A DNA stretch of 64,000 bases, taken from positions 2,304,580 to 2,368,579 of the forward strand of contig JAQFVV010006215.1 in NCBI GenBank assembly GCA_028023455.1, in the 5' to 3' direction. A program made the translations under genes and the position numbers. Positions 50,260 to 59,209 of the stretch are shown one piece after another. Each line of letters opens with the position of its first letter. The stretch's first letter is position 1. The DNA comes from Epiperipatus broadwayi. Lineage: Eukaryota > Onychophora > Udeonychophora > Euonychophora > Peripatidae. The notes below the pieces were generated by a model. The model was not told where the DNA came from and ran no database searches. It saw only the letters and a list, made by a program, of their open reading frames with translations.

Positions 50260-50330
50260 TTTGGCGAAGTCAGTAGAGCATCTGACTTGAGATCGGGAGA
50301 TCTCAGGATTGATTCTGGTGCTCTTGGTTC
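50260..50330 (+). repeat. tRNA-like sequence, probably a SINE head or tRNA pseudogene
   Basis: TTGGCGAAGTCAGTAGAGC resembles a box A region, followed by an anticodon-arm-like TCTGACTTGAGATC and a weak box B (GGATTGATTCTGG, two changes from the consensus). No 7-bp acceptor stem closes it. Confidence 0.5.
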
Positions 50331-50345
50331 TACCACTCGAACTTC

Positions 50346-51264
50346 TTATGAACTCCGTAGTAATAAAGCCATATGCCATATCTTTTTTTTTATTTGTATA
50401 TTAAAGTTTAAATGTAAATCTAGTAATAATTTAAGTAAAGTCTCCTTTGTATCAGCTTAGTGTCAATAAATAAAGCAGAGACTTTTAATCAAACTCATTT
50501 AAAAAAAACATTTAAATATATAAATAATTAATTGAACACCACATTAACAAGTAATATAATAATATTACTTTTATTTACGCTCTCTACAGAAATTTTATGG
50601 TCTTTTCAATTACTCCTAGATTTGCATTCAACCTTTAAGATTGCATTGAATATTACTAGCGAACTTACATAAAAAAAGTATTGCCATGTTTGATGAGATT
50701 TTAAGTAGTTTTCAGGGCATCTGGTAACATTAGATTTATTTACAGAAACATGACCTGTATGAAATTGACTGATTTTTCTTTATCAAATATGTTGCTTAAA
50801 AGACTTTAAAATTTCTATAGTGGGCATAAAATCACATTAATATATTACATACTTGTGTTATGTTTAATTAATTAATTATTTACATATAAATATTAATATA
50901 TATCAATAAAGTTGATGAACAACTAATTATAGCCACAAGAAGGTTCAGATTTCTTTTATTAATTTAGTAATAAGATTTATTATTTCTCCATTTAGATTCA
51001 TAATATTCAGTTGAAAACCGTCAAAAGAGCTCTCAATTGATTATTAACAATCTACGAAGAGAAACAGCACATGTAAATTAAATTTGTATCTTGTGAAATT
51101 TGTATCTTCCTGCAATTATAACTAAGTATCTTCTGGCTAACCTTTATAAAAGCTACTTTACAAATACACATAATGCAGAGTATAAAAAATTTATTTTATG
51201 TATACAAAAAAACACATATACACACTTATACATACATAAAGAATGAGGAAGAGAAGAAAAATGT
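50346..51264. other. AT-rich intronic stretch
   Basis: Nothing recognised. Confidence 0.4.
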
Positions 51265-51281
51265 ATATATGTATATTTAAA

Positions 51282-51538
51282 ACAGGCAAAACTCTCTATA
51301 TATATTGCTACTCAGTGCAAGTCAGAGTAATCAATGGATGCTCAGATCCAAGGCTCCTCACTGACGAAGGCCACAAGCCAGAAACTAGTCTGGGGATATT
51401 GGATGAGTAGGCACTAGATGGGGTATGCACAAGCCTTCTGGCATCCATTAATTACTCTGGCTTGCACTGAGTGGCAAGACGTATAGAGAGTTTCGCAAGT
51501 TTTAATAACAGTTATAAGCAAGCATAGGAAATTATGTG
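51282..51538 (+). mobile_element. Foldback retrozyme-like element with 17-bp TSD
   Basis: ATATATGTATATTTAAA is present exactly at 51265-51281 and 51539-51555. The left arm begins ACAGGCAAAACTC (inner break point) and switches at 51341 into a plus unit with a hammerhead and the 3' tail (AATAACAGTTATAAGCAAGC, GAAATTATGTG). It lies about 200 bp from the PRXL2A exon at 51753, and its tail is included in the later 135-bp duplication. Confidence 0.82.
51348..51402 (+). ncRNA. Hammerhead ribozyme motif
   Basis: CCAA, CCTCA, CTGACGA (position 7 is free to vary), GGC/GCC stem II with basal A-A mismatch, GAAAC, ACTAGT, C, TGGGG, TTGG. Core intact. Antisense to the PRXL2A transcript. Confidence 0.78.
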
Positions 51539-51757
51539 ATATATGTATATTTAAATGTAAATATGCAGACTTAAAAAGCAAAAATATATATCACAGTTAA
51601 AAACAAAATTTACTGACCTCCCTGCTTTCGCAAGTTTTAATAACAGTTATAAGCAAGCATAGGAAATTATGTGATATATGTATATTTAAATGTAAATATG
51701 CAGACTTAAAAAGCAAAAATATATATCACAGTTAAAAACAAAATTTACTGACCTCCC
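51491..51757. repeat. 135-bp tandem duplication spanning a splice donor
   Basis: 51491-51622 and 51626-51757 appear identical over 132 bp (offset 135, with TGC between). Each copy holds the retrozyme tail, one half of its TSD, about 70 bp of intron and the last five bases of the PRXL2A exon with its donor (GGGAG|GTCAGTAAA on the minus strand). No differences suggests a very recent event or an assembly error. Confidence 0.9.
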
Positions 51758-51888
51758 AGTAGTCTTCCTTCTCCTTTAAGATTTCCTTCATAACCTTTTC
51801 TCCATGATCGTATATTGTTTATCCAAAACTGAATTCTAAGTAAACCCAAAAGCAAAGTCCAACGTTCTTTCGGGCCATAAAAATGCCG
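51753..51888 (-). CDS. PRXL2A: PRXL2A (FAM213A) homologue, penultimate exon
   Basis: Encodes 45 residues plus the first base of a split Gly codon. It starts after TTTTTAG with RHFYGPKERWTLLLGLLRIQ, continues FWINNIRSWRKGYEGNLKGE and ends GRLLG. The FYGP-x2-R, Leu/Gly-rich and GNLxGEGxxLGG blocks, in this order, are characteristic of PRXL2A; they follow the thioredoxin-fold core. The donor is GGGAG|GTCAGTAAA. Phase is 0 at the 5' side and 1 at the 3' side, matching both neighbours. A perfect second copy of the donor lies 135 bp further into the intron (exon end equivalent at 51618). If that donor were used, the reading frame would meet TAA four codons past the GGA. Confidence 0.9.
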
Positions 51889-52885
51889 CTAAAAACATAT
51901 ATATACATTCAAAGAGACATATATAATGCTGAGTAATATATAAAGATTAGACTCTTGATTCCAGTGGCACAGACAACATTTTTCATAGAATGAGACTACT
52001 AAACTTAAACTTATTAATAATATTTTTATATCAGAAGAAAGATAAATGAATCATCATTTCATTAACTAATAATAAATAGTATAGACAATTGCTCAAGAGA
52101 TCACATGACATTTGAGCACAACACTGAAAGAATGAGCACATCAGTTTGATTTAATTGACTAAATTTGGAATTAATCCAGCCATCTAGAAATATCTACATC
52201 ATCAGTAGCTATTTATATTACTAAGATAAATATTAGCTAACAGTTTGATACATATTAAAGACAAATTTTTCAAAAAGTAAAACTATTTATTTCTAGCACT
52301 TTATCAAAAATAATACTTTTAAAATATTGTAATCATTGCTCGGATAACATCAACAATTAATTTAACTTAGTAAAATGGAGACAAATCAAAAAAAGAAATA
52401 TTGTGCAAATGGAATAGATAATATCAACATCTCATCTAGTATAAAAATGTTTGAATTTTTCATATCTTTAAATAACAGGTTGTTTTAGCAGATGGTAAGT
52501 TAATTATTAGCAAGTTTTTAAAAATGATTCAAAAAATTAAAAGTAAAGTTATGATAAAAATAATAATAGAAATGGACAAAAACTGCATAATATTAAATTT
52601 AAAAGAATAATAACATAATATGAAATACAGAATATTAATTTCTTAACTATAAATGAAAAAGAAAAAAAAGATAAACTTTAAAGACAAAGCAGAAATTGTT
52701 AATAGAAAAATATCAAGCTATCAACAATGGCACAGAGAATTAGATGTTTGATTTCACTAGCTTGCCTTATGTGTGAAATCTGTTCACAAAATGCATGCAT
52801 AAAAAAAGTTTTGTCTGAGTTTCTTTGCTGGTAGATAGGTGTGATATGGTGATGGTGATAAGAAAATGCACTGATAAAAATAAAT
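51889..52885. other. Intron of the PRXL2A-like gene
   Basis: AT-rich intron sequence with no other feature recognised before the family 2 element at 52898. Confidence 0.6.
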
Positions 52886-52897
52886 ATATAATTTGTT

Positions 52898-53119
52898 ATA
52901 TATAGAGTTCACAAAACAAACTCTTAATAAGCTTTGAAACTACTCTCAACCCCAGACCGGTTTCTGCATCTAGCGTCGTTAGATGCAGAAACCGGTCTGG
53001 GGTTGAGGGTATTCTGAAAGCTTGATAAGAGTTTGTTTTGCGAACTCTATATATAACATTTGTAAATGCGAGCTTTATTAAAATTAGGTCATGTGACATC
53101 AGACTTGATTTTTTTATCA
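52898..53119 (+). mobile_element. Foldback retrozyme-like element, family 2, with 12-bp TSD
   Basis: ATATAATTTGTT occurs at 52886-52897 and 53120-53131. The arms (52897-52972 and 52980-53056) are nearly perfect inverted copies, meeting at GCATCTA, GCGTCGT and TAGATGC. Each begins CAGAAACCGGTCTGGGGTTG, so only the 3' half of the hammerhead is present. The right arm continues into AACATTTGTAA, TTAGGTCATGTGACATCAG and a T-rich end. The left arm stops after TATATAAC, the same place as at 2.9 kb. It lies in the 1.6 kb intron between the two PRXL2A exons. Confidence 0.85.
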
Positions 53120-53131
53120 ATATAATTTGTT

Positions 53132-53501
53132 TAAACATATAATTAAAGTTTATTTTTTAAACTAATTTCTAGTATTTAATTTTATAATAAAAAAAATTTC
53201 AAGGTATCACATGATATTTGAACAAACTGGAAAACAGTACAATAATTCCATTCAATTGTTCAAATTGACATTTGATTTTTTTTTTTCAGTTGGAAATCCA
53301 TTTAAAAAACTTTTAGCTTTTGAATCCATTCACTCTCACTAAACCATATGGGCAATGAAGTGCAAGGATATATAGAATATTAATTAATCTTTAGTTAAAT
53401 TCTAAGCGCTATGAACACTACATAAGAAAAGCTTACAAAAACTTTATCGATTTATATAATTAATCTTTAATAACTATATGTTACAACCATTTTCTACTTA
53501 C
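53132..53501. other. Intron of the PRXL2A-like gene
   Basis: AT-rich; only a run of T at 53275-53287 was noted. Confidence 0.6.
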
Positions 53502-53636
53502 CTCAAAATCAAGAAAAATTTCACCTTTAAAATATTTTTGGAATTCTGGAATGCCAAAATCTTCATGGACAACTGCATAAAGTGGTATATGACGAGCATC
53601 AAATAATGGCTTTAAGGTAGAAAGCTCTGCAGCTTC
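53502..53636 (-). CDS. PRXL2A: PRXL2A (FAM213A) homologue, internal exon
   Basis: Encodes 45 codons, phase 0 on both sides, between an acceptor (ATTTTCAG) and a donor (GAG|GTAAGT). It reads EAAELSTLKPLFDARHIPLY, then AVVHED, and closes EFQKYFKGEIFLDFE. EAAxLSxLKxxxD, PLYAVVxE and FxxYFKGEIFLD are strongly conserved in PRXL2A and belong to the thioredoxin-like fold. In this family the redox cysteines (a CxxC-like RPGCFLCR block) lie immediately upstream, so they should be on the preceding exon, which I could not find up to 64000. The protein is thought to act as a redox regulator. That role comes from the vertebrate family, not from this sequence. Confidence 0.9.
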
Positions 53637-54120
53637 CTGAAAATCAATGAAATTGTTTATTTAAATTCTGTTCAAATGATTATGTGTGTTTTCATGTCAC
53701 AATTATTTTTCATTTTCACTATTTCTATGATATTTTACCTGTCCTTCATTTAATTCTGAAATCACAAACTTCCCAGTTTTTTTTTTTTAAAGTACTGGTT
53801 GGGTTAAAAGTTCCGTCAATAACTTTTTCTTAATTTCTTTTTGATTTAATTATTCTATCATAATACCACACTGTTTTAACTTCTTTTCAGTAGGTTTGAA
53901 TAATTACAAGGGCATAACCTGAATGCAAAATAGTCTATTCCCTTAATATGTATGTCTGAGAATTTTTGTTTGAATAAGGAATGCTGCTGATTAGCTTGTA
54001 AGGACACTTGACATAACACCAAGTGACTTTATATTTGAATGATCAAAAATAAAATTTATAAAAGGACTAAGACAAAGAAGTATTTTAGAATTGAAAGAAT
54101 TATAATTTGACAATCAGTGA
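53637..54120. other. Intron upstream of the PRXL2A exon
   Basis: AT-rich with no feature recognised. The gene's 5' exons are expected at higher coordinates. Confidence 0.5.
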
Positions 54121-54469
54121 CAAACTCTCCATGCAATAGTACCACCCAGTGCAAGTCATAATAATCAGTGGATGCAAGAAGATTTGTGCATAAAATTCCT
54201 ATCTAATGTCTACTCATCCAATATCCCCAGTCTAGTTTCTAGCTTTCATCAATGAGGAGTCTTGGATCTGAGAGCACTGCACCTAGATCTTTTGAGTCTA
54301 ATGCAACTCTCCAGCACCATCTATGAGCTAGATGCAGTGCTCAGTAATCCAAAGCACCTCACTGACGCAAGTCACAAGCTAGAAACTAGGTAGGAATTTT
54401 ATGCACAAACCTTTTTGCATCTATTGATTACTATGGTTTGCATTGGGTGGCACTACTGTATGGAGAGTT
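54121..54469. mobile_element. Decayed foldback retrozyme-like element
   Basis: Arms CAAACTCTCCATGCAATAGT and ACTGTATGGAGAGTTG face each other. Each contains a broken hammerhead: at 54218-54265 (minus) most of stem II is deleted, and near 54350-54390 (plus) the core reads CTGACGC. Both tails are missing. It is the most diverged family 1 copy. Confidence 0.7.
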
Positions 54470-54774
54470 GGCAAATATAAAAGAAAAAAATACTTTTCGT
54501 ATGTGGGTTTATTGTTTAAAATTAAGGCATATATAAAATTAGTTGGATTTTAGGAGGTTGTATCAAAAAAAATTTCAATTTAAGTAAGAGAATGATTTAT
54601 TTGAGAAAGAGAGCAATGTTTGAAGTGTACGTTTAGGAGAGCAGGTTATCAGTCGCCATTTTTTTTAAAAAAAGCTTTTTTCCCCTTCTGTATATAGAGA
54701 TTTGAAGAATGGTAGAAAAATCATAAATTGAAATATAGAGTAGGGGAATTGAAAAATAAGGAAATATGGTTTGC

Positions 54775-55726
54775 ATTTGTATCCCACAATGTATGTATGA
54801 TGGTCAGAAGGAAATTAGATTTACTTTGGTAGAGTGTATGATATTTGATAAGTTTTTTCCATTTGAAATGCCTAAATAAGACTAGGAAGGATGTAAAAGG
54901 TGTATGGTTGTGTAGATCATGTATGAATGTGATAAAAGAAGTGAAAAAAATGGTTTTTAAGTGTAGATGATTTAAAGAGAAAGGAGAAAAATGTAGATAA
55001 GGACAATAGAATGGAATATATATTTAATGGGATGACAAGATATGGATAACAAAATAAGTGGTACAATGGATATAGTTAGGCAAAGAATAAATAAAATAGT
55101 AGAAGAGGTAAAGGATATAGAAGTAAAATTAAAAGCATTAGACATGAAGTGTGAGTAGATCAAGAAATTAATGCATAGAAACAATAAGGAAGTCCGGAAG
55201 ATAGAAGAGAATGTTACAGATGAAATAAGCAAAGTAATCTATGAGACACTCTTGACAGGTGACTCACTAATTAGAGAATGTAGAGATGTAATTGCAAGGG
55301 AAAATAGATATGTAAAAGTATGTTTGCCTGGAGCTAGAATTAGGGATGTTATAGATAAGATAAAGAAACAGAGGAGTAGAGAAGTTTATGTTATAAGTAG
55401 AGACAAATGATTTGTCAAAGCCATTAGAGAGAGTAATGGATGAGTACAAACAATTGATTAATAGTTTGAATAAGGTTAAAAGAAGAGTAGGAGTAGTTGG
55501 ATTACTACCAAGATTTGACAATAAGTATATGTTAGATAGGGTATGTTCTATAAATGAGAGATTGAAAGAATTATATGACAAAAATGTTATGTTTGTGGAT
55601 ATATGGGGCTTTTTTATTACTAGGAGGGAGTTGTACAATAAACATGAATTGCACTTAACAGAACAAGGAAGTGAAGCATTAGGGGGTTTGATTTGTGAAA
55701 AAAATTATAGTTCAGGAAATTTATAA
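54775..55726 (+). pseudogene. LINE ORF1 with Cys-rich and SGNH domains
   Basis: Upstream, Cys codons in the pattern C-x3-C (CIPQC), EC and GVWLCRSC (about 54775-54930) resemble a PHD-like finger. A Lys/Glu-rich coiled-coil-like stretch starts at 55042 (MDNKISGTMDIVRQRINKIV). LTGDSLIREC near 55250 is the GDSL nucleophile block, and VCLPGARIRDVIDKI the following block. After a frame change at 55410, VVGLLPRFDN and DIWGFFITRRELYNKHELHL complete an SGNH-hydrolase fold; the usual DxxH is altered (His at the Asp position). There are stops at 55156-55158 and 55408-55410. ORF1 proteins of this type bind the LINE RNA. Confidence 0.8.
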
Positions 55727-55930
55727 AGAGGGATAGGGTTTTAAATTACAGTATAATCAAAAAAAAAGGTTAAGAATGGACATGATGTAATAAGTAAACA
55801 AAGGGTAGCTGACTCAGATATAAATGTAGATCTGGAGAGAGAATGGATCTGTAAAACTAATGGTAAACAAACTAATTACAAATGTAATAGAGAAGATAGA
55901 TTCAAGAGAATTTATAAAAGGATAGGATGA

Positions 55931-57680
55931 AATGGTTAAAATTGGATATTTGAATATGCAAGGTGATAGAAGACCAAAAAAATGGTTGGAATTAAACAAA
56001 GCAATTAAAAACAAAGAGCTTGAGGTATTAGCAGTAGTGGAAATATGTCTAAGAGAAGAAGAACCTGCTCTGGAAGATTTGATATGACTGGGTATAAACA
56101 GAAAAGAAAACGAAGTTATGTCAAAAAAATATTTAAATAGTGTCAAGAGCATTTGTGATTTGAGAAGATTATGAAAACAAGAATGGATGGTGGCTATAAT
56201 GTATATAGCCACTGGAGATAGTCAAAATATAATAGAGTGGAACAGTAGCATATATGAATGCCTAGTTAAGGATATACAGTTTCAAAAAAAAGGGAAAGAA
56301 AATAACAGATATAGGGGATATGAATGGGCATATCAAAGAAGTTGATGATGTGGATAACAAGAATAGCAGTTTTTGAAAGAATTTTGTCAGAGAGTGAATG
56401 TGAGCATTGGAAATTTATCAAATATTTATGAGGGACAGTTCATATGGTCTAGAAATAATATATTTCATACAATAGATTATATATTAGTAAAGAAAGAGGG
56501 AATGAATACAGTATGGAAAATTAAAATGTTTGATAATGAAGAGAGAATATGTAATAGTGAACATAATTTCTTTATAGAAATGGTTAGTAAGGTGATGGAA
56601 AATAGTAATAAAAGTAAAAAGGATAGTGAAAGATGTGGATAGAGAAAGAATGATAAGAATATGTTAGAAGAATATAAAATAAAAGTAGAAGAAATCATGG
56701 AAGAGTTTGTTGGGGATGAATATAAAGAATGGTATGATGAAATAGAAAAAGTGGCAAATAGGGTTTTAGGTGAGAATTTTCAGAAGAATAAAAGTAATAG
56801 AAAAGTGTGTATTAGTAAAAGTGTAAAAGAGAGGAAAAAAAGCATGCAGAGAATATAAACTTGTTATTAAAAACAAAGAGTGAAAAAGATGTTAATATTA
56901 AATGGGAAAACTATTTTTTTTTAAAAAGAAGTTGGTTAAAATAGATAATTATAGAGAGAAAATGAAATTAAATAGTAAATTATTGGAGAATATTAATAAA
57001 AGTGGAAGAGATGGGAGTAAAAAATTTTGAAAATATATTTAAAAAAAGGAATGTAGGGGGGAGAGAAATAGTATTACTAAATGATGAGAAAAAATGAAGA
57101 GTGTAGCTCTAGAGAAGAATTAGAGACAATTTTAGATAAGTATGTAATAGGTATGGATAAAATAGTAGATGTGAATGACATAATAATAGAAATATTAGAT
57201 TTACAGAAAATGAATTGAATGAGGCAGGAAAGAAATTGAAAAGTGTAAAGGCAAGAGATTTAGATGGATGGGCAGCAGAAATTGTGATGAATTTGGGAAA
57301 TAGGGTAAAATTAAATCTAGTATCATGTTTTAATAAGATGGCACAGAAGACAGAATTTTCAGATAGCTGGAATAATACAAGAGTAAGGTTATTATTAAAA
57401 GGAAAGGGTAAGAACCATAGAAAGATAAACAATTATAGACCAATAGCAGTAATGTCAGTATTATATCAAGTTTTTGCATATATGGTGGCTAGAAGGGTGG
57501 CAAAATGGATGTAATAATTTAGTGGGAGAAATGCAAGAAGGTTTTAGAATGAATAAGCATCTAGGAAATAGTTTATTTGTAATCACACAATTTATAAATA
57601 TGAGTTCAGGTAGACAGTTATATATGGTCTTTATAGATATAGTAGTTATAGCATCTATCAACTATTCAATTAATTATTGA
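55931..57680 (+). pseudogene. LINE ORF2: endonuclease and partial RT
   Basis: The APE-type endonuclease starts VKIGYLNMQGDRRPKKW (55934) with LEVLAVVEICLREEEP. GDMNGHI near 56318 is the catalytic D-x-N block, IDYILV is near 56478, and SEHNFF near 56561 matches the SDH block. The RT begins KKLKSVKARDLDGWAAEIVM (57230), with VRLLLKGKGK and NNYRPIAVMSVLYQVFAYMV, then GFRMNKHLGN and LYMVFIDI. These are RT motifs 0 to A; the catalytic xADD box is absent because the copy ends. Multiple stops and frame changes make it non-functional. Confidence 0.87.
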
Positions 57681-57870
57681 ACAGTAAATGGATATAATAG
57701 TTACGATTAAAAAGTTAAAGAGAGAAAAATAAATCTGCAACCTTTTGAAGGATTATGAAAAGATTTTGGCCCTGCAGTAAATCTACACTACATATAAAAT
57801 TTGTAATAAAAATATTAATTATTTATTATAAATAATTTTAATCAAATATAAATGTCCTATATATATGATG

Positions 57871-58185
57871 TTCAAATTACCCTCCCAAATGTTATATTTT
57901 TTTCAGCAATGCTCTCTGTGAATAAATATGAAATTTGAACTTCAAAGCGACTTTATATTTATTCACAGAGGGTGTTGCTGAAAAAGCATAACTTTTGAGA
58001 GGGTGATTTGAATATTTTGTATTTGAATTTTCAGCTAGCAATATACATTGGGATATATGAGGCCATTAATAGAGGGAGGATTCCACTTCTTTGCTAAAAA
58101 GGAGGTCGCCATGACAACAGTTTGAAATTCTTGACTCTAACCTATATTGGGATTGACTAAGTGTTAACTGGTTTCTAATGGTTAT
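57871..58185 (+). repeat. Hairpin followed by a family 3 tail
   Basis: Arms at 57871-57930 and 57955-58012 (CACAGAGGGTGTTGCTGAAA against TTTCAGCAATGCTCTCTGTG) enclose 24 bp. About 130 bp later comes ATTGGGATTGACTAAGTGTT, AACTGG, the family 3 tail of 7.2 and 7.5 kb. The layout (foldback, then single tail) parallels the retrozyme-like elements, but no hammerhead core is present. Confidence 0.6.
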
Positions 58186-59209
58186 ATATATATGTAAATA
58201 CATGAAAACAACTTCCTTTTCCATATGTTGTCAATATTATTTTATTATTCTTTATTTATCGGAATGCCAGCAAATAAAAAATTCTCCAATTTGTTATATT
58301 TACAACCTCTGGACATATAGAAATGGCAAGTAATATTAAAAAAGGTAAAATTTAAATCACATTAGATGTAAATAAAGTTTCATAATCAATAAATAAACAT
58401 AAGGTAGACATTCCTAGTTATTTTAACACTGTCACGTGTAAATAACAATACATAAAATATGTATATATTAATAAAACAGCATTGCTGAATTTCATTTAAA
58501 AAATTCTCATTGACTTCCTTTTCCATGTATTGTCAAAATCATTATACCATTTTTATATGTCAGAATTCCAGCAACTATCATTTTATACTTGCTTGTATTC
58601 TGACAAATAAGGATTGTACAATGATCCCGATAACACCTGCAAAGGGAAGATATTCCTACTTCTTACAAATAGTTTGACAGTGCTATGATTATTATTATAA
58701 ACAATTAATCTGACTTCTAACCATAATGTTTATGAATTTAAGTAACAAAAAAACCGGCCTCTTACTGCACCCTACATTGTTATATAGAGGATTACCATGA
58801 ACTATATATAAATGGACACCAAATAAAACATCTGTTGTAAAGAATAATTATAATAATGATAAATAAAACTATAAAGTAATCGTAATAATAAACATTCATA
58901 ATACCGATTATAAAATCAAAGAACTTTCACGCACTTTTGAAATTTATTCCAGACTGTTACAAATTTTAATTTGTCAGAAATAAGTCCCATCATGCAATAT
59001 CCCAAGATGCGTAATTCTTAATATTTGCACATTATCTATTATTTAAAGATTTTTATTTATAAAAATTGCCATTTTGATTTTTCTTTTATTATGGTATTTT
59101 TCCTCATGACAAATTCTACTAATATCAAATCAAAATTAAAAGTAAAATTGTAGGTTTTTTCATGAACAAAAAAACAGATGCTTTTATTAAATCATTATTT
59201 CATATATAT
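58186..59209. other. AT-rich stretch
   Basis: Two loosely similar blocks, CAACTTCCTTTTCCATATGT (58209) and GACTTCCTTTTCCATGTATT (58512), suggest a decayed direct repeat. No gene recognised. Confidence 0.45.

Larger units (their letters stand above)
54760..57690 (+). mobile_element. CR1-like LINE, truncated at the 3' end
   Basis: Two non-overlapping coding regions in the usual LINE order: a Cys-rich/SGNH ORF1 (to 55726) and an APE-type endonuclease with the N-terminal half of an RT (55931-57680). An SGNH (esterase-like) ORF1 together with an APE-type ORF2 points to the CR1 group. The sequence ends before the RT active site, so it lacks its 3' end, unusual for LINEs, which are normally 5'-truncated. 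Later insertion or deletion is likely. A family 3 hairpin follows at 57871. Confidence 0.85.

Noticed and set aside
50260-50330. A functional tRNA gene
   Set aside because: Box B has two changes, no acceptor stem closes, and no CCA-side pairing is seen. Listed as a tRNA-like repeat.
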